A DNA stretch of 64,000 nt, taken from NCBI GenBank assembly GCA_021397835.1, contig JAJFZO010000034.1, positions 9,687,501-9,751,500 on the forward strand, given 5' to 3'. The position numbers and the translations under genes are program-made. Below, one piece after another: positions 46,345-58,999 of the stretch; position 1 is the stretch's first letter, and each line of letters starts with the position of its first letter. Below the pieces are notes generated by a model. That model did not search any database. It saw nothing but the letters and a program-made list of their open reading frames with translations, and had not been told where the DNA came from. Source of the DNA: Moringa oleifera (lineage: Eukaryota > Streptophyta > Magnoliopsida > Brassicales > Moringaceae).

Positions 46345-47952
46345 GCTGCTGCTGTACAAGGAGTTCATTTCTCACGCGGCTCATGGAAACGACCTGGCCA
46401 GGTTCATTCACTTGATCGAGGTGAGGATGATTATTCCCAATCCATCTTGGTTTCTGGTCACATGGCTTTCATCTTAGTCCTCTTCAATTCTTTTTCGTCT
46501 GCTCTCAAATGCTCAAGTTGCATTAGTAACGTCTCTCCTGCTTCCTACCCATTCAGAAGAGAACTCAAGAATATTGGAATAAGTTATTCATAATAGTAAC
46601 CAAAGTCACTGTGGTCTTGCTTGTACATACAAAACAGAGAAACCTTTCCAGGAGTCTCCTGATAGATATGAACGAAGTCATAAATGACCAATTGATTGGT
46701 AGATAGATCCATTCATAATCTATATCTGGGACTTCCATGCAACACCTGAACTCTATCAGAAGAAGCAGAACATACAACCAGATTTATTATAGAATTTATA
46801 AGAACGTCCAGTGCCATTGCAAGAAAATTCTAGCCATGAATTTAACTGAAAACATTCCACCAACCATAAACCAAACAGTCACCAATATCGCAGGTTTAAC
46901 ATGAAGAGAAATCTTCTCAAATCCCAAGAGTCCAAAACTGGAGCTACCATTGAATTAAAAAGCAATATGTGCATGACCCAAATCTGAAATTCAAAGGCAT
47001 GTCCATATAAATATATTTTATCAACCAGCATTTGGATCCTGTAAACCACAACCACAGCCTTTTGAATTGAGAAATCGTAAAATCAAGGGAGTGCCGCAGG
47101 AGGCTGGGGCAGAGGGAAGAATCATTCCGCGGTTTCAACTGTTAGGGGACACGTGGGCGTCTGCCATTGAACAAAGCTAACGTGGAAGAAACCGTTGATC
47201 CTCACATGGAAGCTTGCGGCCCTTTTGAGTTTCCGACGTCTGTGCGTCGTCTGGACATGCATCCCACTTCAACTTCCACCGTCCAGATATAGGCAAAATG
47301 GTGCCAAGCAGGACAGCTAGCACTCACTGGTGGACCACCCAATGTCTCTCTTTTTTAAGTTAAATAATTTTTTAATGCGTAAATCTATTTATCTAAACTA
47401 ATTTAAATAATTATTTTATTTTTTAAAATTTCACATAAAAAGATAGTAAATTAATATTTATTTTTATTATATATATTTTTATTATTGTTATTTATTAATA
47501 ATATGGATAAGGGTTAAAAGAATCCAAAGCCTTTGCAACCAAGCATCATTCTTCTTCTCATTCAATTCTCCTTTCCTGAAGCAAGCAAAATCACTATGAC
47601 GTATTGAGGCATGAAAGTCTTATTCGGTTAAAGTAAATTTATGGTCAAGGAAGAGAGACTTTCCTGTACATACCGACCTCATCATTCTTGACAATTGATA
47701 CACTAACCAGATGGATGGATCCTTCAGCCTCCTATTCTTTCCCCATATACCAAATTATTTCACTTCACTACACTACTCAGCTTTCTCCACCAATTTCTCA
47801 CAGCTTTAAATTCCATGAAGGGAAAAAAATAAAAAAAGAAAAAAGGGTTTTCATGCATCCTACTGCATTACAACAGCAACTCACAAAATGCCAAACCACT
47901 ACTTCTCAAGAATATCTAAGCTAGCTCTGTAACATTTTAACATGCTGACTCC
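46345..47952. other. Intergenic region between convergent genes
   Basis: Only short frames without motifs occur. GC content rises at 47.1-47.3 kb, which reads like promoter sequence (G-box, repeated gacgtc-like bases) with no gene beside it, then drops into an A/T-rich stretch at 47.35-47.5 kb. Nothing else is supported. Confidence 0.4.
47149..47156. promoter_or_regulatory. G-box/ABRE-like element
   Basis: ACACGTGG, with the palindromic CACGTG core at 47,150-47,155 followed by gcgtc. This matches the plant bZIP/bHLH and ABA-response consensus; no adjacent start codon explains it. Confidence 0.4.
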
Positions 47953-50900
47953 TCACCATGATGGTATGCCAGCCAACAGTTCCCGAGATCCTCCCAGATG
48001 TCCAGGAACATGCTGCCTAATCTCTTCAAAAGCACACAGTGTTTCAGAATCAAGACCTCCAGCAAACTGCACAAGTAAACACAAAAAACAATTTCAGGGC
48101 AGATAGTTATAAACATTGTCATCCAAGAGATACAAGGTGTGCATGACAGCAGAGTATGCCAGAAATCAGGCTTGCATCTCAAATAAACTTCTCAGTTTTC
48201 TGCTATTGAGCTTTATCCCTCAACTTAGCCATTACCTGGTGAGCTCTGTATGCAAAATGGACACCTTGAAGCAGTAGAGCTTCTTGGATAGACTCCCTCT
48301 CTAGATTACGTGCCTGTTCAAACTCCATCATCACTCTCTTCATATAGGTCCTGGCAAGCTTCACTGAACCTTGCTTGATCTGCAAAAAAGGAGTTGTTAA
48401 CAACTCAATTCTTCAATGCCCTTCTAGTGAGGGAATAAAACTTGCTACATATCAGTTTAAAATTAAAACTGCGAATCATTTATATCTGATAACTGAAAGA
48501 CTTGCACCATATTTTTAAAGCATAGATAATAAGTCTCATAATATCACCTTCAACCCAGGCCATATGTATAAGAAGGAATACCTTACTCATGACCCCTGAA
48601 TCGAGCATCCAGTCAATTGGGATATTAAACTCCTTGTAAGAACTCAAGACTGAATTTCGCAATTTTATCAATCTTTGTATGCTCCGCTCAGACCTTGCAT
48701 TAGAAACGAGACATAAAGCTTAAGTCAACAATCTGCCCGTTAAAATGCAAATCTTCTTGGTTATGTAAGTGTAGTCAACTAATCCTTACTTGTCCAGTAA
48801 GCCAGCCATCTTCTTCAGAGCAGTTCCACAAGGAATACTTGGGTCATCACTATGGGAAAAAATCTCGCTTTCTAGCATTTTAAGGTCTCGATACTCAATG
48901 GCTGCTTCCCGCATGGCATCAGCTTTCCTCTCAGGCCACTTGAAATGCTTTAGCACAGCTCGCTCATCAGCCTGTAGAGAACAGGATTGAGGCAAATGCA
49001 AATAACAAACACATGCCAAAAACCTGCAGCACCAATATCCAATTCTTCTATGCATTCTCACCCTAAATCCACCAGAAGTTACATGTTACCTATCAGTCAG
49101 AGACATCTCACTTAACCCAAACAAAATTTCTTATATTTCACATAATATAAACTTAGAATTTTCCATGAACAGTACATAGAACGACATGCCAATTGCAAAA
49201 ATTAATTCTTTGCATTTCATGGAAAAGAAGAAGAAAGAATCCTACTCAACTTAATCCTAGAGCAGCTCTGTATTATTCAGCTTTTGAGGCTGTACAAGAA
49301 ATCAAATGACACATGTTTCTCTTTGACTAACCATATCCATCAAAATTTCATAAACAGCAGAGAGAAGGCCAAGTTGCCAGCAATGCAAGCTTGCTGGTCA
49401 CATTTCTTGTTGCATATAGTTGCCCATTCCATTTGGAAGGCTCGTCACTCTATATATGTAAGCCATCCAGTCATTCACTCCGAAATAAATTAGCAAACCA
49501 GCCCCTTGAAAGTGTGGAGTGTCAAAGTGCCTTAGCTCAAGAAGATGACAGACCAAGATAGGACCACCGCCAAGAACCATCCAAGAGATAGAGAAATTAA
49601 CTGCCTAAATTATATACCAACACCTACTTGTGCAATTTGACACCCACTCAATGGTTATGTTTTAGTTAGACATATCCCATAACAACGATATTTTCGATAA
49701 CATTTTGAAACTTCCTCTAATAAGTGATTGAGCAACATGAACCGAATAAATTGGTTAATGAAATAACTTGAAAAGCTTTAGGAGTTACCAAAGATGCAAG
49801 TTCACCGTCAAGCCAATCCACAAATTTTAAGACGTGCTCTATATCTGTGTAAGCTGCATCCAACACCTTACAGATAAGACCATTGATGAAATCTCCCTTC
49901 GTTTGGATGTCCGCTTTTATCTAGAAACGAATTGTCAATCAATAACAGCATGAACTTCAAGTGAGTCAAAATCAATTGAAACAAATCCAGTAAATCTTAA
50001 ATGTGTACCGCTAGGAGATGTGCTGAACGATTTTGAATTTCTCCTACAATGCTGCTGTGTGCACTCATAACTGCTGGTTTATTGTGATTCCCAGGTGCAG
50101 GAGGATCTCTCTTTCCTTCTTGCTTCATCAATAAGTGATGAAGATGTACAACCTGAGAAGACTTTTGCGTGGACGCTGCTCTGACAGGGAGTGGGGGTGG
50201 AGGTGGTTGGTGGTGGTGCAGGTACTGCTGTCACTGAGGGACACGCTGGAGCCCTTCTGTCTGCATTGACATTTGGTAAATTGGAAGACCGTGACGGACG
50301 TTGTGGTGCGGACAGAGTCTTAACAAGTTTTTGCTCATTGATCTCCTTTTTAACCACAGAATGTTCCAGTTTGTTGGAGATTAGCTTTTGAATATCCTCA
50401 AACTTAGGGCTCTGGTACTCTCCAACTGGTTCCTTCTTGATCAGAAATAGACAATCACAAATAAAACAGCTATTACAAAATTCGAACACAATTCAAGACA
50501 TTCCAATTGCTTCACCTGAAAGATTTACCATGTTGAACACCCTATTTTCTTTAATTTGAAGTCAAAGAAGACAAAAAAGAATTGACACCCATAATTCGGG
50601 GCATGAATTAAAAAAGAATTTATTGAAATAGAGACCATTCCGACCAAAGCAGCATTCGTATTGGATATGCACACCTGGTCACTACTGGTAAGAGCTGCTA
50701 TCTTAGCTTCAGCAGCAGCAAGATCCTGTGCGAGCTTCTTGTTCTGTGATTGCAGTTCTGCGTTCAAGTTCTGCACTTCATGCAAGTCTGCTTTCAAAGT
50801 CAACACCTGAGACTGCAAATCCTTAACCACAGCGTCATTCAACTCCAGCTTCTCCTCCAGCTCCTTTTTCTTCTTCTCATCTGTTATCACTTCTTCGTTC

Positions 50901-51238
50901 TTTCTCGAAATGGACCGTCTTGGCCGAGCAAACTGCTCGACAACCGGACGGCTCACACAGCGACCCACAACTCTAGCGTCCTCCAGCTCCCTGCCCTTTT
51001 GAGATCCCAGCGCCTCCTCTCCGGATTTGGTCCTGTTGAGCAGCAAAGACCTCCGGGTCTTTCTAATATCGGTTTTCACATCTGGGCTTGTTAATTTTGC
51101 CCTAGCTTTCGGGCCAGGTGTAGACACCGCCGCAATAGCATTACCATTAACATTATTAGCTCCCTCCGGGTTCGAGGATTCTCTGGGCTTAGAGTGATTG
51201 GTTCTGAGGCGAGATGGAGTGGTGGCGGTATGTAGCAT
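47953..51238 (-). CDS. CHUP1/IPGA1-like coiled-coil protein, 7 exons, one frameshift
   Basis: Exons (high to low): 51238-50675, 50435-50009, 49920-49789, 48971-48790, 48693-48582, 48379-48236, 48066-47953. Residues up to about 130 are a basic low-complexity region. A coiled coil follows (EKLELNDAVVKDLQSQVLTL onward), then a proline-rich tract and the conserved CHUP1 C-terminal domain (HSSIVGEIQNRSAHLLA, ADIQTKGDFINGLI, VDWLDGELASL, DERAVLKHFKWPERKADA, FAYRAHQ, FAGGLDSETL). CHUP1 relatives bind actin or membranes and position chloroplasts or shape cells; here that is inferred. All junctions fit, giving about 557 residues, if one extra base at 50,207/50,208 is discounted; as given, exon 2 shifts frame and stops early. 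ATG 51,238 was chosen over 51,400 because the upstream part reads as leader. Confidence 0.85.
50207..50208 (-). other. Apparent one-base insertion in the proline-rich tract
   Basis: The plus strand reads ggaggtggttggtggtggtg, where a regular ggt repeat would have one t fewer. Upstream the frame reads VTAVPAPPP; downstream only the shifted frame gives PPPPPLPVRAAS and the conserved GNHNKPAV block. Exon 2 is 427 bases, one more than a multiple of three, while both neighbours join in phase 0. It may be a real null allele or a sequencing error in a repeat. Confidence 0.75.
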
Positions 51239-51400
51239 GGCGCTGGGTTTGGACTCTGATTTTGTCGATGGTGCAGTCTCCAGGTGGTCAAGAAAAGTGA
51301 AGACAAGGGTTTGCTCGCAAAGGCAAGTAGACTGCTGCAAATATTGTAGCAACAGTAGAGGAAAAGCAGTCAGTGTTATCTGTGAAACCCGTGGGCACAT

Positions 51401-53565
51401 GAGTCAGTATCTGACTTTGATGGTCTCCGAAGTCGGAACTGAATATGGTCAGGCAACAGTTGAAGCTTTTGATTCATTAGACATAAAAAATGTGAATACT
51501 AATCTTTCCCACAGATGGTAGCTGTTTCATCTATTAATCATGAAATCTTGCAGTCGGAAAAGGAAAGAATGATGATGAATTGGGTTGGATATCCTTCCAT
51601 AAAACCACCAAACATCTGGACTATTTGGTTGTACGAATTTAATCATGGATTTCCACTGAAGAAGAGGAAGATCTGATCACAATGTTATTATAATCAAGTA
51701 GTAGTAATATGAAATTGCACTCATAACACCTCATATCACAACGCATTGTGCAAGTAAGAGATATGTTTCATGTTAGTACAAGAATGTAAGGACCCATGAC
51801 CCAGTTATATGTATTAGCTAAGAGACATCATGTTGGAAGAAGTAAAAGATTTTCTGTGTAAGAAAGTTGGATACCCTTCTCCTTTGTAGTCGTCCATCAA
51901 CTTAAGGATATCAATGTTGTAATGTATTTGTCCTGTGTACATATAAGTACAGTGTAGGGTAGATCAGATGGTAAATTGTGGTTCTCAACATGATATGATA
52001 TTTGGTGGTAGGGCATCTAATCATAAAATGGGTCCATGATGTCAAAGCAGCAACACATATTAGCATTAGCAGTGGCTTTTGTCATGATTCTGATATGACC
52101 CCTCAACATGTATATAAGCAATTCTTCTTCAGCTTTGATATCATATCTTCAAGCGTGCACCTCAATCACCTGTAAATCTAAGATTACCGTTCAAGTTTAG
52201 TGCTCTTAACTCCACTATCCACTATCAAAATGTTTGGCTCCAAGTCACGTTACTGCCTTTTTCTTGAAAAATAAAAATAGAAAAAATAAAAACCACTCAT
52301 GATTTGTATACTTTTTAGAAGGGGACTCCACCGTGTATGATAATGCATGAAATGGTCTAATAATTAGTGCCCAATTGATGGGAAATCAAATGAATTGAAA
52401 CCCAATTGATCATATTTATTTAATGGGAGGTTGAGACAATTAACACATTCTTTGTCAAGGGAGCATGCCACAATTAAATTGGTCTTTAATTAAAAATGAA
52501 AGCAATGAATGAATATAAAACAAAACAAAACAAACAGACAATTTGAATAGAGTTATTCCACGCAAGTACCGATCAAACTTTAAAACAGGCAATAAAAAGA
52601 CCACTAATTGCACAAGTTTTCTGTCACTGTGTCAAATGCGAAACTTACTGCAGATTACAACCACAGATTACAGACCAAAAAGGACAGATAAGAATCTTGA
52701 AAGAATGGAATAAATCTTACTCTGAAATCAATCTCAAGATGTAGATCGAATGAATCAAAAGACAGAAAAAGTAAATGCCTTTTGGAAATTTTTGGACGGA
52801 CTTCATGCAATGATTTACTTTCCTTCCCCACTAAAAGGTCATTTCCATAAAAAATGACCTTTCCAACTGGAAGATGCCAATTCTTCTATGTCTTTTAAAG
52901 TTAAAAAAGAAACATCTGACTTATGGGTATCCTCATGTAAACTCATTTTCTACCTTTTTCACCTATTGTCACGTCAAAAATTTAACGCATTTGGCACATA
53001 TACTCCGACTTCTAAGGCCCTGCCCACATGCCAACTGGGTAAACAACATATTACTTATACTGAACAGAGCTCTGTAACGGGCATATGAGATGTGATTCTC
53101 TCCATTCAATCGGGGCCTACTACCTCGGATTTCCTCCATCAAAGTTTTGTTTGGAAATCTCTCTGCAGAAGAACTCAAACTGAAGCTTCTTTTTTTTTTT
53201 ATAAAGAAAACAAAACTTTTAGGTCAACCAGAAGGCAAGCATACGATATGTGGGACTAAGCAAACCGCACTTTGTTTGCTAAAACGATTTTTATTTCTTA
53301 TGTCCATTTATACAAACATGTAGAATGGAATCCTATTCCTATCTCTCCTTCTTTGGCATGAAAAATGGTAATCAAGTTGGAAGTAAAACATGAAATGTAA
53401 TGAAGAAACAAGTATCAGCAAACAACAGCCCAAACTGCAACTGTTCAGGAGTGCAGTTACTCCAGATTGATTTTCTTTTCACAAAGCACATATAGCAGAA
53501 GGCTCGTACACTATCAATATATACTACAGACAATCGCAAAAGTTGACAGAAACTGGAGGCAGATA
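51401..53565. other. Intergenic region upstream of the CHUP1-like gene
   Basis: No frame above 70 codons has a recognisable motif. The first part (51.24-52.3 kb) would contain the promoter of the minus-strand gene; no clear TATA box was picked out. 52.45-52.75 kb is A-rich. No transposon signature is seen. Confidence 0.5.
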
Positions 53566-53590
53566 CTACAAAAAAAAAAAAAAAAAAAAG
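53566..53590 (+). repeat. Poly(A) run
   Basis: An A homopolymer of about 20 bases at 53,571-53,589 inside the non-coding strand of the putative first intron; no flanking duplication was found. Confidence 0.8.
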
Positions 53591-53654
53591 GAATGATTAA
53601 CACAGTTTCTGATCAAAGCAAGGGAGAGAGACAGACTGACAAAAAGATATGTAC

Positions 53655-53835
53655 CTTGAAAAAGAGGAGCTACGTGTTTAATTGGGAGTTGTGGCTGCTG
53701 GTTAGATGAGCATATCGAGTTAATCAGCTGATGAAAACAAGTAGGAAATGGAGATGGGAAAAAGGAAGGGTGATTTCCTTGGAAGGGATCCCTGCAATAT
53801 AAAGAAGGTGGGAGCTTCTGTTGGTTAGTTGCCAT
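53655..53835 (-). CDS. Possible first exon of an unidentified gene
   Basis: An ATG at 53,835 in good context (ggaaATGGC) opens MATNQQKLPPSLYCRDPFQG and runs 60 codons to a donor-like CAAG|GTACATATC. The 70 bases ahead are C/A-rich like a plant 5' leader. Downstream exons were not identified; an open piece at 53,178-52,969 on the same strand is a weak candidate. The family is not recognised, so it may be a short orphan or non-coding transcript. Confidence 0.3.
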
Positions 53836-55479
53836 TTCCCATCAGACGAAGTGTGTTTGTTGGTCTGACTGTGATTTTTTTGGGGTTGGGGTTGGCTTCT
53901 TCCATTTCATAATCATCACCCATAGCTAACTTGCAGCCTCAGAATTAATACTAATTTCTAACTCTCCAATTCACGTGCTTCATTGCACAGGAAACACGTT
54001 ATGTGCCTTTTTGCTAACTTCAACTGCTCACACAACTTTCCTTCCCTCTAATCCAATGTACACGAAATTTATGTATATCAAAAGATTAAGACAACAATGA
54101 TCATGATCCTGAGTTCATGATTGTTGTGCCTTTCTCAACCATTATCTCATTGCTGATGACTTCTTGGACAATATTTTCTTTAGATTTTTTTAATCCTCAA
54201 TGGGGATAATGTTAATATTTCATGCCACTTTGAGTTGAAGCCAAGGGTTCTTGCTAGGTCTAACAACCAACGTCTCCTTGGGTTATTTGATCAAATACGA
54301 TCTTATTGGTTTCTAAGCTTTGTCATCATCGACCAATGTTCAAGGTGATATTTTAATTTGTTGGTATCATAATTGAGTTTTTTTTTTTTTTTGAGAATTC
54401 GGTGTGATTTTTTCAGAAAGTTTTTTTTAAAGATGTTTTTTGTTGATTTTATGATGTGATTGACTAGTAATTTTTATATTTTAACTTTTTTTGATAAAAA
54501 TTCATTTAAAAAAATATTGATTTATTTTACTAGAAGATTTGAGATTGAGAGTCAGTTACACATGGGGAAGGATTAGCATCCCAAAGCGTTAGAGAATTAG
54601 TGTCACTTAAACTGAATGATCTCATATCTAGAGCTATCTCAACTTAATGTTGATCCTATAGTACAGCTGATAAATATAATATTTAGTATATATAAAATCG
54701 AGTGATCGACCTTAGTCTAATCTCAAAAACTTTAGAGAAAGACCACACCAAACAGTTTGTTTGTGATGTGATGTGATCTCAAAACAATTTATTATGATAC
54801 TTTTTATAAGAATTTCAAAATTAGACTTATTCTAACTCTTCGATTTTTAAAACAAATACATTTTTATTTTAGACACTTAAAGCGTGAACAATATCACAAT
54901 TTTTATCTCTAGAGACTCATTTTGAAATCATAGAATGCAACAAGGAATTTACAGAATATATATAAAAGGAGAAAGAACAATAAATAAGAAGAAAAATGCT
55001 TAAGCAAAATCGACAATCCTTGTGATTTTTTATTCAATCATTGAGATGATGATACAAACAAATAAGTGAGGAACACTTTATACCTTGGATCCTATGTGCT
55101 TGTTGTACCTCCGCTAACAGCAACGTAAGATTAAAAAACTTTTTTAAAGAAACAAAAGCTTCAAGAAGAAGAGAGAGAAATTAGAGGATGCCTAATCTTA
55201 GGTCGGTCTTAGATTCATACTTAGCAAATCTCGGGCAACATTTTGCCTTTCAGATAGAATTTTCTCAGGGGCAAAATTAACTGTCTTAACTATTCCTCTT
55301 TATCTATACTTGAAAATTATAGATAGGACAAAGATCTAAGACTTCTAATTTTGATTCTAAGTTTTAAAATGCTACACTTATTTATTTATTTTTTTAAATA
55401 TCTTTGTCGAATCTTTCTCAGCATTGGATTAGCAATTCTCGATCTGCTATAAATAGCGCGATTCACATCTGTTTCTGCA

Positions 55480-56400
55480 TTCACTAAAAATTACTAAAAC
55501 ACTCAACAAAATCTCTAGCCAAGATGTGATTCACGTTCATCCTACCATATTATTCACCAAATTGATTTGTAGAGTTCATTAAAGTGCGACAAGCATTTAT
55601 CTTGCTAAATCAAAATCAAAATCTTCGCCAAGACACGATACTTAACTATCATAATGATACATCTAAAAATGATATGAACGCAATCCAAAAGGTCAAATGA
55701 GGTGTGATATTCAGTTGCCTGATCTAGATTCTAAAAGGTAAATAGGATGCGATATTCAACCCTTCTAAACTAATTTTGAATCTGATTGACCAAGACATGA
55801 TTCACATTTGCCTCGATAATCTCGTAACTAGCCTACGACAATTAGTCATGACTTCAAATCTAGGATTCTAACCCATTCTACTTTGTCAATAATAGAATCA
55901 CATTGTCATGAATACTTACCTTTGATGCGATTATTAGGTCTTAGGATGTTCTAAATTTCTTTTCCACGACACGATTCTTACGTGTCAAAAATCATTACCA
56001 TAGCGCAATATAATGAAGGCAAGCCAAGTTTCTTGCTTTTTTCAAGCGTAATTTCTCGTAAACCTAATTTTTCTTGATGCAATTTTAAGCAATCAAGATG
56101 TTATAGATATTTTATCTATGACATGGTTCTCAATTATTAGGACTCTCTTCCTTTATGCAATTTTTAGCAAGCTAGGAAGTTGCAAAATTTCATCTTCGAC
56201 GTAATTCTTAACTGTGAGGAATCTTTCCCATTACACAATGTAAGGCAAGCTAGGAAGTTGTAGAATTTTATCCACGATACAAATCTTAATTGTTGAGATT
56301 CTTCTTCATGGTGCGATGTAAGGCAAGCTAGGAGTTGTAGAGTTTTGTCGATAACGTGATCTTTAGCTATCAAGATTAATTCTCTTAGTCACTAGGGGAA
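55480..56400 (-). repeat. Degenerate tandem array in the 3' region of element B
   Basis: Three fairly regular units of about 80 bp start at gcaagctagg near 56,168, 56,248 and 56,326. Older, more diverged units extend left to about 55.5 kb, sharing ccaagacacgattc-like phrases (for example 55,511, 55,628, 55,787, 55,960). The array lies 3' of the integrase stop. Confidence 0.75.
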
Positions 56401-57309
56401 TTCTTTTCCTTATCCTCCATTAAGGAATCATCTTTTTTGTTCTCCATAGAGAATTTTCTTTTGGTTCCTTTCTATCAGGAAATTTCGTTGGTCATACTCC
56501 ACTAGGAAAATTTCTTCTAGGGAAACAAGACTCTACTTGTTTACCTGCATGCTTCCTCTATAATAATGATTATGTATGCACGATGCAAATTATTTTGGTT
56601 ATACTTTTATTAAGTAAGGCTGCTTATTTCGGTCTCCTTTCCATCTGTTTGTATATTTACTCCTCATGTGCTTGAGTCGATTATTTTTTATTACAAGTTT
56701 ATTCCTTACAAGGTACACCTTATAATAATTCAAAAATTTTAGAGTCACTCTCCTTTTTCTTTGTATTTCATGACACTTTTGTTTTCTTAAGTGTCTTTTC
56801 CATTACTTTTTAACATTTTACCATCCTCTTAAAAGGAATTTTTTGTTCTTATCATCAAATATTCGAATTAAAAAAATTAGTTTGTAATAAGATCATTATT
56901 TAGTGCCAAAAATGCAAGTAATGTATTTCTATTATATAAAGGGGAATGTTTCAAAATTTGGAAAAGAAAAATGCCCGTAGACTTTATTCAATGAACGATT
57001 TGGTACGAGATTAAGAATATTTGCACATAATCCTATTCTAATACATCATGATTACAAAAGTTTTCATCATGTCCAATTTTTCTCTCAATGATGTATACCT
57101 CTAATTTCTCATCTTCATCTTCTATGGTCAAGAAAAATGATGTAAATATCTCTTTCCCTCATTAGAACTTCTGAACCATTCTTGTTTATCTTTTTCGGGG
57201 TTGTTGTTGTTTCCTTTTATCAGATTGCCCTTTCATGTTTTTAGTATTGATTGAAGATTTTTTTTTCTCTCTCTCTTTTAGCCACCCTTGCAGTTTTCCA
57301 ACTTTCCCT

Positions 57310-58180
57310 TCAAGCATAGTATTCTTTCACTATGCCTAAATTAATAGGATCTAGAGGAACAAGGTAATTCATTTCTTCCAAAATTAATGCTCCTCCGCGG
57401 AAAGCCTTTTTCATAACATAAGGCCCAACTCAATTAGGTGCCCATTTTCCTCTAGAATGTGAGATATTGTAAGGTATTCTCTTTAGCACCATATCATCTT
57501 TTTGTAAAGATTCTAGGATGTACTTTCTTGTTGTAAGCATATTTCATTATTTTTTGGTACAACTAACCATGGCACAAAGCTTTTAACCTTTTCTCTCTTA
57601 TCAAGTTAAGTTGTTCATATGTATTAAACTTTTATCCATTCCAATTCATCTAATTGGGCTTCTTTTCTCATTCTTAATGATGAGATTTCTATCTTAACTG
57701 AGAGTATTACTGTAGTCTCATACACTAGGAAATGTGGGGTTATCCCAATGGATATCCTGACATTTGTCTTATAATTAAGCCAATAAGGCAAGAGGTAACA
57801 TCTCATGCTAATCATTGTAGGTTAATATTATTGTTTTAATTATTTTTTGATTTTTTATTAGCCACTTCTGCCACGATATTCAATTTTTGGCATATATGTT
57901 TATCGAATTATGATGCTTTATCTTGAATTCCACATATATTTCTTCCATCTGTTTGTTGTTCAAATTGGCAGTAGCATTAGAAATGATTCTTTTTATCGGT
58001 CCATACCAACATATAATTTTTTTTCTTTAGGAATCTATTAACCATTGACTTGGTTACACTGACAAATAACCGTGCTTTGATCAACTTGGTAAAATATGTT
58101 GATAATACTAAAATAAACTTATGCCTATTTAAAGTGTTTGGGGTAATCGATATAACCACATTGAACCCCCACATGGAAAA
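57310..58180 (-). pseudogene. Integrase remnant of element B
   Basis: Core WGFNVVISITPNTLNRHKFI and SVTKSMVNRFLKK (58,174-57,980), then LLPYWLNYKTNVRISIGITP and EISSLRMRKEAQLDELEWI (57,815-57,624), and the C-terminal VLKRIPYNISHSRGKWAPN, VGPYVMKKAFRGGALIL and INLGIVKEYYA before TGA at 57,312-57,310. The order is complete for Tat integrase; several shifts. Confidence 0.88.
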
Positions 58181-58592
58181 TGGCTAGGGCACATTCATCA
58201 TATATAATGGAGCATGTGGAGCATAAATCTTATCTTCATAAATTGATAGATACTTATGGCACTTCTATATGTACTGGATGCAATCCTTCTTTATTGTCAA
58301 TCAGTAGTACCTTACTTTCATTATTTGCTTAGTCATTATGTGACCATTAGCATGTGTAACATAAACTCCCTCATGCACTTCTAATGATATTTTTAACTTC
58401 TTTTTCATCAACACACTAAAGTAGAGTGTGGTTAAAACATTTCTTATATAAGATTTTATCATCTATAATAAAATTAGTAGACAACAATTTCAACATCTTT
58501 TGATCATTTTCTATTGCTTTATTTGGGTATCGTCTCTAATATATATTTTTTAACATCATAAAACTAGAGTTGCCTACCTTTCTCTTTCCCAA

Positions 58593-58990
58593 TCACCTTA
58601 TAGTATGTTGGGATTCTTCTATGGTCATTCTCATAGGCAATACCTCTTCAAGATTATTGACTTCAAACATCGTTGCTAAAGTAGCCAATGCATCTACAAT
58701 TTTACTCTCTTCTCTAGGAAGATAATGGAATGACATTTCATCAAAATTCTTGAGCAACTCTTTCACATGCTTGTGGTATTTCATCAATACTGGATGCTTG
58801 ATCATCCATTCACCTTTCAGTTGATAAAATACGAGAATGAAATCTTCATACGCCTTCAATTTCACTACCCTCTTTTATATTATCGCTACCAATCCTAGGA
58901 TGCATGCCGTATACTCAACCACATTATTAGTGCAATGAAAGTCCAGCCTCACTATAAATAGGCAATACTAGTCACTTGGGAGATTAATAT
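58593..58990 (-). pseudogene. Archaeal-type RNase H remnant of element B
   Basis: FILVFYQLKGEWMIKHPVLM, FDEMSFHYLPREESKIVDAL and ATLATMF form the second half of the extra RNase H diagnostic of Tat-type elements, including the (R)-E-x-N/S-x-x-(A/V)-D-A-L-A motif with its last catalytic Asp. Confidence 0.85.
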
Positions 58991-58999
58991 AAATCCAAT

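Noticed and set aside
50750..51094. 114-codon plus-strand frame over the CHUP1-like first exon.
   Set aside because: Antisense shadow of a well-supported coding exon.
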